Positions 23,872-33,183 of a stretch of DNA of 64,000 nt are shown piece after piece. This DNA comes from Schaedlerella arabinosiphila. GTDB lineage: Bacteria; Bacillota; Clostridia; Lachnospirales; Lachnospiraceae. The notes under the pieces are model-generated. The model was not told the origin of the DNA, ran no database searches, and was given only the letters and a program-made list of their open reading frames with translations. Position 1 is the first letter of the stretch; every line of letters starts with the position of its first letter. The stretch spans positions 2,542,001 through 2,606,000 of the forward strand of contig NZ_RHJS01000002.1 in assembly GCF_003885045.1 (NCBI RefSeq), given 5' to 3'. Made by a program: the position numbers and the translations under genes.

Positions 23872-25875
23872 CTATGCAATCATATCCAAAAATTCTGTTT
23901 CTGAAAGAATTGTTATCCCAAGCGACTGCGCTTTTGCCAGCTTACTTCCCGCTTTTTCGCCGCAGATTAGATAATCCGTATTCCTGCTGACCGAGCTGCC
24001 CGGTTTCCCTCCAAGCTCATATATTTTTGAATTGATTCCATCACGTGTAAAATTCATAAGCTTCCCCGTGGCAACAATCGTACAGCCCTGAAATGGATTT
24101 TTAGAACTTACAAGTTCTTCCTCTGCCGATTTGATCTCCACAGTCCTAAAATTCATTTCCATCTGCAAATTCCTCCATAAACTCAGATTATCTTCATCCG
24201 CAAACCATGTGTGTATATTCCGGTTCAGGGTATCTCCGAAATCTTCCAGCTTTGAAAAATCATAGTTTCCAGTAGCTGCTTTCTCGAACCTATTAAGACT
24301 CCCTTCAAACACTTCGCACAATACCCTGCTCTTTGTCCTGCCTACCATCGGGATATCCATTGCAGTCAGATAATGGATAAAATCCGTATTCCTGCTCTCA
24401 TTGATTGCCGTCCAGAGCTTTTCATAAGATTTTTCTCCATAACCTTCCAAGGCAATCATTTCTTTCCGATATCTGTCTAAATGGTAAATGTCCTGGAATG
24501 AGGTAAGCCATCCGCACTCCAGAAAGCGCCGCAAAGTTGACTCGGAAAGCCCGGATATGTCCATTGCTTTTTTCGCTACAAAGTGGACGTATTTTTTCAG
24601 GACCTGGCTGTCGCATTCCGGATTGTCACAATGAAGCGTCTCCAAAACTTTTCCTTTATTCGTTCTCCCTTTCCGTATTCTTGTAGGGCTGCCACAACAG
24701 GGACATTGAACCGGATACGTGTCATAATAGAATCCCCGGTCAAGATTATCCTCTATATGTGGAATGATCATATTCCGCTTTGAAACCAAAATACGGCATC
24801 CGGGAACCAGCTCCAGATTTTTGATGAAAGACAGGTTATGAAGTGATGCCCTTGAAACATCCGCGCCGTCAATCTCCACTGGGTCAAATACCGCAACCGG
24901 CGCCAGGTCTCCAGACTTGGAAGGCGTCCATTCGATTTCCTGCAGTGAGGTTTCATAAGTTTCATCTTCAAATTTGTAAGCAAGCCCGTCCTTATAGTGG
25001 TGTCCTGTCCTGCCGCATTTTGCAGAATGACTAAGGCTGTCGTAAATGAGAACCAGGCCGTCTATGGGTAATTCCTTTTCTCCTGCAACGTCCATTAGTT
25101 TTCCAATCTGCTCACTAAGCTCCTTCTCGCTGTATCTTCCTGCTTCCAGCCATACATAAGGGCATATATCAAATCCCAAAGCCTCAAGCTGCATCAGCTT
25201 AAACTCCCGGCTGTCAATGCCCTCTCCTCCATCCAGTCCTTCTAATACATTGAACGGGATAAAATTGATATGCCTTCCTTTGCACACTTCCGGATTCAGA
25301 TTGCGGACGGATCCGGAAGCCAGGTTACGAGCGTTTTTATATGGTTCTCCATTTCCATCCCGAATCGTATCCTTTAGCTGCTGGAAAACATCCTTGTAAA
25401 TAAATGCCTCCCCAACTGCAACAAGTCTTTCCTTATAGCTGATTGAAAGAGGAACATTTTCAAATGCAGGGATATTGTGGGTTATATCCTCCCCAATATC
25501 TCCGTCACCACGCGTAGATGCTTGTAGCAGTCTGCCTTCTTCATAAACAAGCTTAACAGTCAGTCCATCCAGTTTCAGCATCAGCAATGTATCCTGGTTT
25601 TCCATAAAATCAGCTAACTCCTGGATTTGCTTTGTTTTTTCAAGAGAAAGCAATGCCCTTGGATGCCTTACTTTCTTCAGCTCACTGACCGGATAATAAC
25701 CGACGCTCTGTGTTGGGGAATTGGAAAATACAATACCAGACTCCTTCTCCAGTTCTGCCAGACGGTCAAAGAGACTGTCATATTCCTTATCTGTCATCGT
25801 TGAAGAATTCCGATTGTAATAAGCATCCCTCTGTTCATTTAGTGTCTGTACTAATGTTTTGATTTCCTGTAACAT
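23872..25875 (-). CDS. ligA: NAD-dependent DNA ligase
   Basis: A 667-residue ligase with the adenylation lysine Lys101 in LMLKLDGLTVKL, STRGDGDIGEDITHN, an OB fold, a zinc finger (CPCCGS and HCDNPECDSQ), helix-hairpin-helix repeats and a C-terminal BRCT domain (GCTIVATGKLMNF). It seals nicks using NAD. It lies inside the ICE and is thus probably a second, element-borne copy. ATG 25875 has AAAGGAG about 11 bases upstream; the frame continues to 25962 without a better site. Preceded by leader B. Confidence 0.92.
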   Translation of the reverse strand: MLQEIKTLVQTLNEQRDAYYNRNSSTMTDKEYDSLFDRLAELEKESGIVFSNSPTQSVGYYPVSELKKVRHPRALLSLEKTKQIQELADFMENQDTLLMLKLDGLTVKLVYEEGRLLQASTRGDGDIGEDITHNIPAFENVPLSISYKERLVAVGEAFIYKDVFQQLKDTIRDGNGEPYKNARNLASGSVRNLNPEVCKGRHINFIPFNVLEGLDGGEGIDSREFKLMQLEALGFDICPYVWLEAGRYSEKELSEQIGKLMDVAGEKELPIDGLVLIYDSLSHSAKCGRTGHHYKDGLAYKFEDETYETSLQEIEWTPSKSGDLAPVAVFDPVEIDGADVSRASLHNLSFIKNLELVPGCRILVSKRNMIIPHIEDNLDRGFYYDTYPVQCPCCGSPTRIRKGRTNKGKVLETLHCDNPECDSQVLKKYVHFVAKKAMDISGLSESTLRRFLECGWLTSFQDIYHLDRYRKEMIALEGYGEKSYEKLWTAINESRNTDFIHYLTAMDIPMVGRTKSRVLCEVFEGSLNRFEKAATGNYDFSKLEDFGDTLNRNIHTWFADEDNLSLWRNLQMEMNFRTVEIKSAEEELVSSKNPFQGCTIVATGKLMNFTRDGINSKIYELGGKPGSSVSRNTDYLICGEKAGSKLAKAQSLGITILSETEFLDMIA

Positions 25876-25950
25876 ATTTTTTGCAGCTCCTTTCTTTTTT
25901 GGGTTGAGTGAAAACTTTCCTCCTTTCCGATACAACTTTCGTTTAAACGC

Positions 25951-26108
25951 AAAAAAAGACACTGATTATTCCATAAAAATAATCAATGCCTTTCTGCATT
26001 CTAAACATAATGGCAGAACTAATCTGCAAAAATTAGGGTTCTAATCACTCTACTTAGAACAAAAGTTTCGTAATTCCTTCTATAATCTTGGAATTATAAA
26101 TATATGAC
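25951..26108 (-). ncRNA. structured leader RNA, copy B
   Basis: After the promoter at 26115-26143 the minus strand has a hairpin (ATTCC/GGAAT, 26073-26094), AACTTTTGTT (26058-26067), a TTCTAA/TTAGAA hairpin (26039-26059), AATTTTTGCAG, a GCAG/CTGC hairpin (26013-26027) and a terminator (25958-25990) followed by seven U. It ends about 83 bases before ligA. The same layout appears in leader A (17624-17764). Confidence 0.65.
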
Positions 26109-26114
26109 ATATTC

Positions 26115-26143
26115 ATTTTATATGTAGAAGTCATATCTGTCAA
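26115..26143 (-). promoter_or_regulatory. sigma-A type promoter of leader B
   Basis: TTGACA (complement of 26138-26143), 17-base spacer, TAAAAT (complement of 26115-26120), just after the preceding gene's stop. Confidence 0.8.
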
Positions 26144-26156
26144 TAGAATACTTTTT

Positions 26157-26477
26157 CTACTGAAGTCTTTTAATGGTGTTAAAACAAACTCCCTCCGTAT
26201 ACTTACGCTTTAATCTCTTATATTCACCTTTCGCACGTAAATAACTATAATAGTTCCAAATATTTGCCGTAATTGGCATATTTTTCAAATATTCAAATTT
26301 AGTCATTACATGTATTTTATGAGCAATACACCAACAATAAATATCTCTCATATATAATTTTTCTCCTGCTTCAATCCTATTGTTCAAATACCAAAATTTA
26401 TAGATATCTTCTTCTCTTTCCAATACTAAATAAAACTTTACATTATAATACTCCACAACTGCCCACTGCATACACAT
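26157..26477 (-). CDS. hypothetical protein at ICE right end
   Basis: A 106-residue, aromatic and basic protein (MCMQWAVVEYYNVKFY...) starting at ATG 26477 with AAGGAGTAAAA upstream. It is the last ICE gene before the comEC junction, about 85 bases away. AT-rich. Function unknown; no recombinase motif is visible. Confidence 0.6.
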   Translation of the reverse strand: MCMQWAVVEYYNVKFYLVLEREEDIYKFWYLNNRIEAGEKLYMRDIYCWCIAHKIHVMTKFEYLKNMPITANIWNYYSYLRAKGEYKRLKRKYTEGVCFNTIKRLQ

Positions 26478-26535
26478 TTTTACTCCTTCTGTGTTTTCTG
26501 TTTATAATCACTTAAATTTTTATTCACTATCCACA

Positions 26536-27213
26536 CTATACACATATATATTCATTAGTACATTTTTTCGCCAGGATGTGGCCGATGCCGCTTTTCTGAT
26601 ACAGTTCCTTAAGCTCCGTATCCAGCCCGCTTTTGTCTCCCAGCAGGATGGCGGACATGCTGTTTCCGTAATAATCCCCCAGACAGGCCGTCAAAAGCTC
26701 CTTCCAGCGGCAGCGGAGCACTGTCAGCCCTTCCCGGATACGCCATACCCGGGGATCAAGGATCTGAACCTGATCTGCCCAGACATTGGCATGGATTCCC
26801 TGTTTCTGATAATAAAATTTTTGATTGAAATTCCCCGGATTGGAAGCCTCCTGAAAAAAACGGACTTCCCCGGTAAGATACAGTGTATTGCCGACGGCAA
26901 TCTCTTTCTTTTCCTGATCTTTCTGATTTTGAAAAAATTGTGATTCTTCACGTTTGACATAAACAAGAATTTTTGATTCTTCTATGATCTGATTTTCCAG
27001 ACGGACCCGATTGTCCGTCAGATAATATACCTGGTACTTCGGTTTTTCTTCCCTGCGGGATACTGTTCCCGCAAGGCTTATGACGTCTCGATCTTCCGCG
27101 GCCAGCTCCAGCGGGGAAGCTTTCAGATCCTTTGCGATCCGAAATCCTCCCACGAGAACCGCCTGTATTCCAATCAGCAAAACCGCAGCCAGGCAGAGCG
27201 GTCTTTTTACCAT
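26536..27213 (-). pseudogene. comEC: comEC 5' fragment interrupted by the ICE
   Basis: A 225-residue fragment of ComEC, the DNA uptake channel. The N-terminal helix and the ComEC OB-like domain (EGLTVLRCRWKEL..., SAILLGDKSGLDTELKELY, SGIGHILA) are intact up to HILA, which normally continues into the SGLH motif and the rest of the membrane domain. Here it turns into KKCTNEYICV and stops. The remaining about 500 codons should lie beyond the ICE. The gene is preceded by the GerMN lipoprotein gene. Without the rest, uptake by this ComEC is not expected. Confidence 0.9.
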
Positions 27214-27272
27214 GCTCCCTCCTTCGTATACTCTGGTCGGAAGGCATTTAAAACCGCCTTCCTTCCGACATA

Positions 27273-28217
27273 TTATGATTCGGTTTCCTTCTCCTCCTCC
27301 AAGCTTAAGTCCCGTACCAAAGGCTGTGAAAGATCCACAGACTCCTGATAAGAGACATTTTTTTCTCCGTTGACCATGATCTGCACACTTCCCGCGTTGG
27401 TTCCTTCAATCAGGGAATTTACAAGAGAATACACGGTCACCTCCGGCCGCACATCGTAAACGCTGTTCTGAAATTCCGAATCAAAGTTTACATAGCAGAT
27501 CCCTTCCTTCACAGTCACGCTCAGAAGCGCGGCGGAAGGGTTCAGCGCCGGATATGCCCCGCTTTTCTTCGGGCCTCCCATCAGCTTCTCCACGATCAGC
27601 TTTTCCCTGGATACATTGGTGTTGTATCTCACGTCCATCTGCTGCCTGACCAGCCTGTCGCCGGCTTCATTTGCAAAAAACAGCGTCAATGTGGTCTGTT
27701 CGTAGGCGCTGGGCGAAGATCCGGTGCTCTCCGCAAAATCATCCCCGTTGAGCACTCCCAGAACCTTTCCGGATTCGTTTTTCAGTGTTTCCTCCTCCAC
27801 GGTGATCCATACCCCGTTGATTCCTTCCAGGCGCACCAGGGTCTGCACCACCGCAGCGCGCACCAGCTTCTCCTCTATGGCAGGAATCTGATTATATTTT
27901 TTATTAAAATCAATGTATGCAATGTCATGCTCTACCTTTAAAGACCTGACCTTCACGTCCTCCGGGATGGCAGGCATATACTCAATATCCTCCGAGGGGC
28001 TGGCCATCTTTTCCAGAGCCTCCTCCGCCTCTTTGTCCGGCGATCCCTGTGAAATGTCGCAGGCCACCTTAAACAGCCCGGTCCCTTCGCCGTTGATACA
28101 ATAGACAAAATCCTCTCCCTTCGCCACTTCCGTCTGCTTTGCACAGGATGGAAGCAGACACAGCAGGCAGCAGGCTGCCACACCTGCGGACGCCCATTTT
28201 TCTTTTTTCTTTTTCAT
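27273..28217 (-). CDS. GerMN-domain lipoprotein
   Basis: A 314-residue lipoprotein with a lipobox (CLLPSCAK) after a signal peptide and two GerMN repeats (DIAYIDFNKKYNQIP..., ICYVNFDSEFQNSVY). GerMN domains occur in spore germination and lipid-linked wall proteins of Firmicutes. ATG 28217 is preferred since AAGGACAGG precedes it; the 28256 start adds an unlikely basic extension. It sits between the sensor kinase and comEC and is probably co-transcribed. Confidence 0.85.
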   Translation of the reverse strand: MKKKKEKWASAGVAACCLLCLLPSCAKQTEVAKGEDFVYCINGEGTGLFKVACDISQGSPDKEAEEALEKMASPSEDIEYMPAIPEDVKVRSLKVEHDIAYIDFNKKYNQIPAIEEKLVRAAVVQTLVRLEGINGVWITVEEETLKNESGKVLGVLNGDDFAESTGSSPSAYEQTTLTLFFANEAGDRLVRQQMDVRYNTNVSREKLIVEKLMGGPKKSGAYPALNPSAALLSVTVKEGICYVNFDSEFQNSVYDVRPEVTVYSLVNSLIEGTNAGSVQIMVNGEKNVSYQESVDLSQPLVRDLSLEEEKETES

Positions 28218-28286
28218 CCTGTCCTTCCTCCCCTTGCAGCCTGGTCCGCGCCGCAAATTAAAAACCCCTGTGAGCCGTTCCTTTGC

Positions 28287-29756
28287 CTATACTGCCGCAG
28301 CCTGTGCCGACACATAGATCATGGGAACCCGAACCGTAAATGTAGTTCCCTCGCCCGGATTGCTGTATACCTTGATGGACCCCCGGTGCAGAATCACCGC
28401 GTTTCTTGCAATTGCAAGGCCCAAGCCGGTCCCGCCGATCTCCCGGGAATGGGACTTGTCCACCCGGTAAAAGCGTTCGAAAATGTGGTCCTGGTCCTCC
28501 TTTGGAATCCCGATTCCCGAGTCCGCCACTTTAATATAGAAGAACTTGTGATCCGCATTCAGCGACGCATGCACCCAGCCGCCTTCATTGTTATACTTGA
28601 TGGCATTTTCCACCAGGTTAGATACCGCCAGCGTCATCTTCACCTCGTCGATCTCTGCGGTCACGGGGCGGAAGCTTTCCAGAACAACCTCCACATTTTT
28701 CTTTTCCGCAATGGGCTTGAGCCGTTTGAGGGTCAGCTCCAGAAGCTGGTTGATATTGACCTGCGTAATGTTCAGATCCGGCGCGGTCTTGCCCATCTTC
28801 ACCAGGGTCAGAAGGTCGTTGATGATGTCGTTTTCCCGGTCAATCTCTTTGGCGATGTCTTCCATAAATTCCTGATACAGCTCTACAGGCACCTGTTCCT
28901 GGAGCAGAAGGGAATCCGCCAGTACCTTCATGGACGCCAGCGGCGTCTTCAGCTCATGGGATACGTTGGATACAAATTCTTCCCTGGAAGCGTCCACCAT
29001 TTTCAGCCGGCCCAGCAGTTTGTTGAAGGCTTCGGAAATCTGCCGCGTCTCCCGGAACGTATTCACATGCAGTTCTTCATCCTCAAAGCCCTCCGAAATA
29101 TTCTCGATGTCATTTGTAATTTTCCGCAGGGGCTGTACGATGCGGTAGGCGATCAGTACGGAAAACGCCAGCATCAGCATTACAATGATCCATAGGATGC
29201 CCCGGCCCTTTGTATAGAAGATCCGCAGGCTGTCCTCGATCGTATCCGTGGAAACACTGGCAAGCATGACCCCGGCAATCCCCTCCGACCCTACCTCCGT
29301 GATCGGGGAGGTCACTTCGATGTAGCGGTTTTTCTTGTCATAATAGTTGGTGCTTTCCCCTTTCATGCAGCGGATGACATTTTCCGAGACAATGGTCTTA
29401 CCCTCATCCAGCGCATAGGTATCCTTGATCACGGTCAGCTCCCGGTTGATGATCATGACGCGCCCGTTATAAATATTGGTCAACTGTGTCAGGCTGGCAT
29501 TGATGACATCGGAAGAATTGTCTGTCAGATAATTGTAGCTGTTCAACTGATCGCATAGAATTGTACATTGATTCTGTATCTCCGCCGTGCGCAGAGAAAC
29601 CGCCCTGGATTCATATGCTTTGATGATTCCCATATAGGCAATGATCCCAGGCAGTATCCCCGCACACAGAATGATCAGTATCATCCGAAAATACAGGCTT
29701 CTTATGATGGTATCTCTGATCTGAAAATGAAATTTAACCTTTGAAATAGTAACCAA
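28287..29756 (-). CDS. sensor histidine kinase (two membrane helices, HAMP)
   Basis: A 489-residue kinase: two membrane helices (about 24-44 and 184-206), an extracellular sensor domain, HAMP (about 206-260), HisKA with His267 in SNVSHELKTPLASM and an ATP-binding domain with DSGIGIP and GGTGLGLAI. It phosphorylates the downstream-encoded regulator; the genes overlap by 23 bases. WalK-like in layout, but PAS domains are missing. Confidence 0.9.
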   Translation of the reverse strand: MVTISKVKFHFQIRDTIIRSLYFRMILIILCAGILPGIIAYMGIIKAYESRAVSLRTAEIQNQCTILCDQLNSYNYLTDNSSDVINASLTQLTNIYNGRVMIINRELTVIKDTYALDEGKTIVSENVIRCMKGESTNYYDKKNRYIEVTSPITEVGSEGIAGVMLASVSTDTIEDSLRIFYTKGRGILWIIVMLMLAFSVLIAYRIVQPLRKITNDIENISEGFEDEELHVNTFRETRQISEAFNKLLGRLKMVDASREEFVSNVSHELKTPLASMKVLADSLLLQEQVPVELYQEFMEDIAKEIDRENDIINDLLTLVKMGKTAPDLNITQVNINQLLELTLKRLKPIAEKKNVEVVLESFRPVTAEIDEVKMTLAVSNLVENAIKYNNEGGWVHASLNADHKFFYIKVADSGIGIPKEDQDHIFERFYRVDKSHSREIGGTGLGLAIARNAVILHRGSIKVYSNPGEGTTFTVRVPMIYVSAQAAAV

Positions 29757-30423
29757 CTCCCCACTTGGTATGCACGTACTGCGGTTCGCTGGGGTTGATC
29801 TCGATCTTTTCCCTCAGCCTTCTGATATGTACATCTACTGTTCTGGCTCCTCCGGGATAATCTGCGCCCCATACGATGTTGAGCAGGTTCTCCCTGCTGT
29901 ATACCTTGTTGGGGTTCGTGGCAAGAAGCTCCAGTGCGTCAAATTCTTTTGCTGTCAGGTTGATCTCCCGTTCTCCGATAAATACTCTCCTGCTCTCACA
30001 GTCGATCTTCATATTGCCCTTTACAAGAATGGTGCTCTGGGGAGTCTCCTCCCTGCGGGCAGTCCTGCGCATGATGGCCTTGATCCTGGCTTTCACTTCG
30101 AGAATATTGAAAGGCTTTGTAATGTAATCATCCGCGCCGTATTCCAGTCCCAGTATCTTGTCCATATCCTCGCTTTTTGCCGTCAGCATCACCACCGGCA
30201 TATCCGAAAATTCCCGGATCTGCTGGCAGACCTGAAAGCCGTCCAGCTTGGGAAGCATCACGTCCAGGATGACCAGGTCATACTCGCACTGCCTCGCGAG
30301 GCTAAGCGCTTCTTCCCCGTCATATGCACAGTCCACTTCCATGCCGTCCTGCTCCAGGCTGAAACGGATTCCTTTTACAATTAACTTTTCATCATCCACA
30401 ACTAAGATTTTCTTCGCACTCAT
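29734..30423 (-). CDS. OmpR-family response regulator
   Basis: A 229-residue regulator with receiver domain (phosphorylation at Asp54 in LVILDVMLPK, switch Lys near 104) and a winged-helix effector domain (LTAKEFDALELL, VDVHIRRLREKIE). It partners the adjacent kinase. Location between comEA and comEC is unusual. Confidence 0.92.
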   Translation of the reverse strand: MSAKKILVVDDEKLIVKGIRFSLEQDGMEVDCAYDGEEALSLARQCEYDLVILDVMLPKLDGFQVCQQIREFSDMPVVMLTAKSEDMDKILGLEYGADDYITKPFNILEVKARIKAIMRRTARREETPQSTILVKGNMKIDCESRRVFIGEREINLTAKEFDALELLATNPNKVYSRENLLNIVWGADYPGGARTVDVHIRRLREKIEINPSEPQYVHTKWGVGYYFKG

Positions 30424-30436
30424 ATGACTCTTTCCT

Positions 30437-31198
30437 TCAATTCACTGTAATATCATCTTTGAGTTTATTGTATACCCCTTCTTTAATTCCCTCCACCTTC
30501 ATCAGGTCCTCAATGCTCCCAAACGGCCCGTACGACTCCCGGTACGCCAGGATACTTGCTGCCCTTGTATCCCCGATCCCGTTCAGCGCCGTCAGCTCCT
30601 CTTTGGAAGCAGTATTGATATTTACCTTTCCGGCGGCATCTCTGCCGCCCCGGCCGTCAGCAGACCCGGCAGGCGATGCGCCCGCGGCTGCGCTTCCCAC
30701 GGCAGTGCCGGATTGGAGATACGCATCCAGTCCCTGACGGACTTCCTCCTCTGTGGGAATGTAAAGCCGTTCCCCGTCTGACACGGCCTGAGCCTGGTTG
30801 ATGCTTTCCTCTGCCCCGTCTTCACGTACGCCGCCTGCACATGCAATGGCCTCAAAAAGCCTCGCGCCCTCTTGCAGCTCATAGACTCCGGGCGTATTCA
30901 CCGCCCCGCATACATAGACAAATATCCGCTGCGCGCCCTGCTCTTCATTCTTACTCCCGGCTGTCCCGGTATTCTGTAATTCCTCTGTCTTCTGAATGTC
31001 TCCGGTTCCCTCCGGATTGCCGGTGCTTTCCTTTCCTTCGGAAAGCTCCCGCAGCATGTCCTGATCCTCTGCACCCCGGCTGCCTTCCAGCCGGAACTTC
31101 TCCGGCAGAGCCTGCTCTCTGCGCCCGCATCCGCTGCACCAGATACACAGCGCAAAAGCCATCCACAGTCCTGCCGCTTTAAGTCTTTTTTTGATCAT
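30437..31198 (-). CDS. comEA: ComEA-like DNA-binding protein
   Basis: A 253-residue lipoprotein-like protein with a Cys after a hydrophobic signal (CIWCSGCG), a low-complexity spacer, an SLBB domain (FVYVCGAVNTPGVYEL) and C-terminal helix-hairpin-helix motifs (VNINTASKEELTALNGIG). ComEA binds incoming DNA during transformation. The ATG at 31198 is preferred over 31249. It is followed closely by the two-component system. Confidence 0.88.
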   Translation of the reverse strand: MIKKRLKAAGLWMAFALCIWCSGCGRREQALPEKFRLEGSRGAEDQDMLRELSEGKESTGNPEGTGDIQKTEELQNTGTAGSKNEEQGAQRIFVYVCGAVNTPGVYELQEGARLFEAIACAGGVREDGAEESINQAQAVSDGERLYIPTEEEVRQGLDAYLQSGTAVGSAAAGASPAGSADGRGGRDAAGKVNINTASKEELTALNGIGDTRAASILAYRESYGPFGSIEDLMKVEGIKEGVYNKLKDDITVN

Positions 31199-31340
31199 CT
31201 CTGAATCCCTTTGGGAAAACCAGTGCAAAACCCCTTTTACACCAGACATATCTATTGTATCGAATTAAGCACCAAATTACAATAGGTAAAAAGATTTTTC
31301 TCCCGGAATACGGATTCTTTACATATTTTTTATGATTCTT

Positions 31341-31778
31341 TTATCTTTCCCACTGAAATACAGCAATTCCCACAAGTGCCAGCAGGAGTCCCCCTGCTTT
31401 CACCCAGTCCCAGGAAGCCTTTTCCATACCGAACAAGCCAAAAAGCTCGATGAGATATGCCACCACCAACTGGGCGACCACGATCAGAAGCGCGGATTTT
31501 GCCGGCCCCAGCGCCCCCACACTCTTGATCACCGTCCACGTAATCCCTGCTCCGATGGCCCCTCCCAGAAGCATATACTTAGGCTCTACCCTGGCAATGG
31601 CAGAAATGTCATCCCGTCCCATCACCAGCCACATCACGGCGCACACGGCAAAGGCGCTGAGCTGCACCCAGGCATTGGACACCCACATCCCGGCCGTTTT
31701 TGTAACCTGTGTGTTAAACACACCCTGTATGCTCATCAAAGCCCCTGACAGAAGCGCAATTAAAAAACCAATCATCAC
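31341..31778 (-). CDS. DMT-family (DUF606/YdcZ-like) membrane protein
   Basis: A 145-residue protein with four to five hydrophobic helices (MIGFLIALLSGALMSIQGV, ALLIVVAQLVVAYLIEL, AGGLLLALVGIAVF) matching the YdcZ half-size DMT transporter family. Substrate unknown. Confidence 0.85.
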   Translation of the reverse strand: MMIGFLIALLSGALMSIQGVFNTQVTKTAGMWVSNAWVQLSAFAVCAVMWLVMGRDDISAIARVEPKYMLLGGAIGAGITWTVIKSVGALGPAKSALLIVVAQLVVAYLIELFGLFGMEKASWDWVKAGGLLLALVGIAVFQWER

Positions 31779-31937
31779 TCATACCTCCCTGTTAAAGGAT
31801 AGTATGCGTCTCCATCCCGCTTTTTATTCTTTTCTTTCCCTGCGTCCTGTATGGCCGTCCCGCAGACAGGCAAAACCGTTTATACAGGGGTCTTCTTCCG
31901 GCAGCTTTTCTGCAGGCGTCGGCAGACAAACGACGGA

Positions 31938-31966
31938 AGACAAAAGCCCCGCGAACACAGCGGGGC
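31938..31966 (-). terminator. terminator after argD
   Basis: On the minus strand GCCCCGC pairs with GCGGGGC around a short loop and is followed by TTTTGTC, just downstream of argD. Confidence 0.75.
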
Positions 31967-32001
31967 ACTCTGCCCGAGGAACCGCCGAAAGGCGGAACCG
32001 T

Positions 32002-33183
32002 TCAGGCCAGAATCTTTTCCAGTTTTTCAATCATTTCATCTACGTGCTTTTCTTCTATGATCAGCGGCGGAAGGAGACGGAGCACATTCCCCTCTGCGGG
32101 CAGGACTAGCAGCCCCTCTTCCAGAGCACGAAGGTTGACCTCCGCGAAAGGCTTTGTAAGCACCAGGCCCTGCATCAGCCCTTTTCCGCGCCGTTCCAGG
32201 ATACAGTCCGTTTTTTCCGTCAGCTCGTCCAGGCGCGCGCTGAGGTAAGGCCCGACCGCCTTCACATGCTCTACGATGTTCTCTTTTTCGAAAATCTCCA
32301 ACACCTTGCAGACCGCCATACAGGCAAGGGGATTGCCGCCGTAAGTGGTTCCGTGATCTCCCGGCTTGAGGGAATGCCCTGCCACTTGCTCTGTCATGGC
32401 AAACGCCCCCACCGGAATCCCGTTTCCGATGGCCTTCGCCATCGTCATGATGTCGGGGCGCACCCCGTAGTCCTGCCATGCGAACATGGTTCCGGTTCGT
32501 CCCATGCCGCACTGCACCTCGTCGCAGATCATCAGGATATCCTGTTCCGTACAGATCTTCCGGATGCCTTCCATAAATTCCTGTTTAGCCGGATGAATCC
32601 CGCCCTCTCCCTGGAGTGGTTCCAGGATGATGGCGCAGGTCTTTTCACTGACCAGAGCTTTCACGCTGTCCAGGTCGTTATAATCCGCAAAATGTACGCC
32701 CGGGAACAAAGGCTCAAAGGGCTCCCGGTATTCCGGATGGCCGGTGACGGACACCGCACCCACGGTCCTTCCGTGGAAGGAATGGTTCATGGCAATCATT
32801 TCATACCTGCCAGAGCGCTTTTCCCAGGCATATTTCCTGGCCGTCTTCAAGGCCCCTTCGATGGCCTCCGCCCCGCTGTTTGTAAAAAATACCCTGTCCA
32901 TGCCGGAGGCGGCGGCCAGTGCTTTTGCTGCCTTCCCGCAGTTTTCATGGTAATACAGGTTGGAAATATGGCACAGCCTGTCAATCTGCGCTTTCAGCGC
33001 GTCGTCCAGTTCCTTGTTGTGATACCCAAGTCCGGTGACGCCGATCCCGGCGGCAAAGTCAAGATATTGCTTTCCTTCCGAATCATACAGATAAACGCCC
33101 TCCCCATGATCCAGCGCCACAGGGAAACGATTGTAAATATGGAGCAGATTTTCTTCTGCGCTGCGGATGTTCTCATTCACCAT
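32002..33183 (-). CDS. argD: acetylornithine aminotransferase
   Basis: A 393-residue PLP enzyme converting N-acetylglutamate semialdehyde to N-acetylornithine. [47 protein letters not shown] and the PLP lysine region TMAKAIGNG are present. ATG 33183 overlaps the last codons of argB by 11 bases; a start at 33207 would reach deeper into it. Confidence 0.95.
   Translation of the reverse strand: MVNENIRSAEENLLHIYNRFPVALDHGEGVYLYDSEGKQYLDFAAGIGVTGLGYHNKELDDALKAQIDRLCHISNLYYHENCGKAAKALAAASGMDRVFFTNSGAEAIEGALKTARKYAWEKRSGRYEMIAMNHSFHGRTVGAVSVTGHPEYREPFEPLFPGVHFADYNDLDSVKALVSEKTCAIILEPLQGEGGIHPAKQEFMEGIRKICTEQDILMICDEVQCGMGRTGTMFAWQDYGVRPDIMTMAKAIGNGIPVGAFAMTEQVAGHSLKPGDHGTTYGGNPLACMAVCKVLEIFEKENIVEHVKAVGPYLSARLDELTEKTDCILERRGKGLMQGLVLTKPFAEVNLRALEEGLLVLPAEGNVLRLLPPLIIEEKHVDEMIEKLEKILA

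Larger units (their letters stand above)
1..26565. mobile_element. integrative conjugative element, one arm
   Basis: The stretch carries a type IV secretion block (VirB4, PrgI, VirB6-like, VirB2-like, transglycosylase), a ParM/ParR pair, a split sigma pair and many small accessory genes, which together mark an ICE. The right boundary is placed where the comEC reading frame stops matching the family, near 26,562-26,573. The left boundary is outside the window. No relaxase, VirD4-type coupling protein or integrase is visible, so these should lie further left. Family-level knowledge supports the ICE call; the exact boundary base is inferred. Confidence 0.85.

Noticed and set aside
28386..29195. 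Long plus-strand frame opposite the sensor kinase
   Set aside because: It is antisense to a well-recognised histidine kinase and shows no domain.
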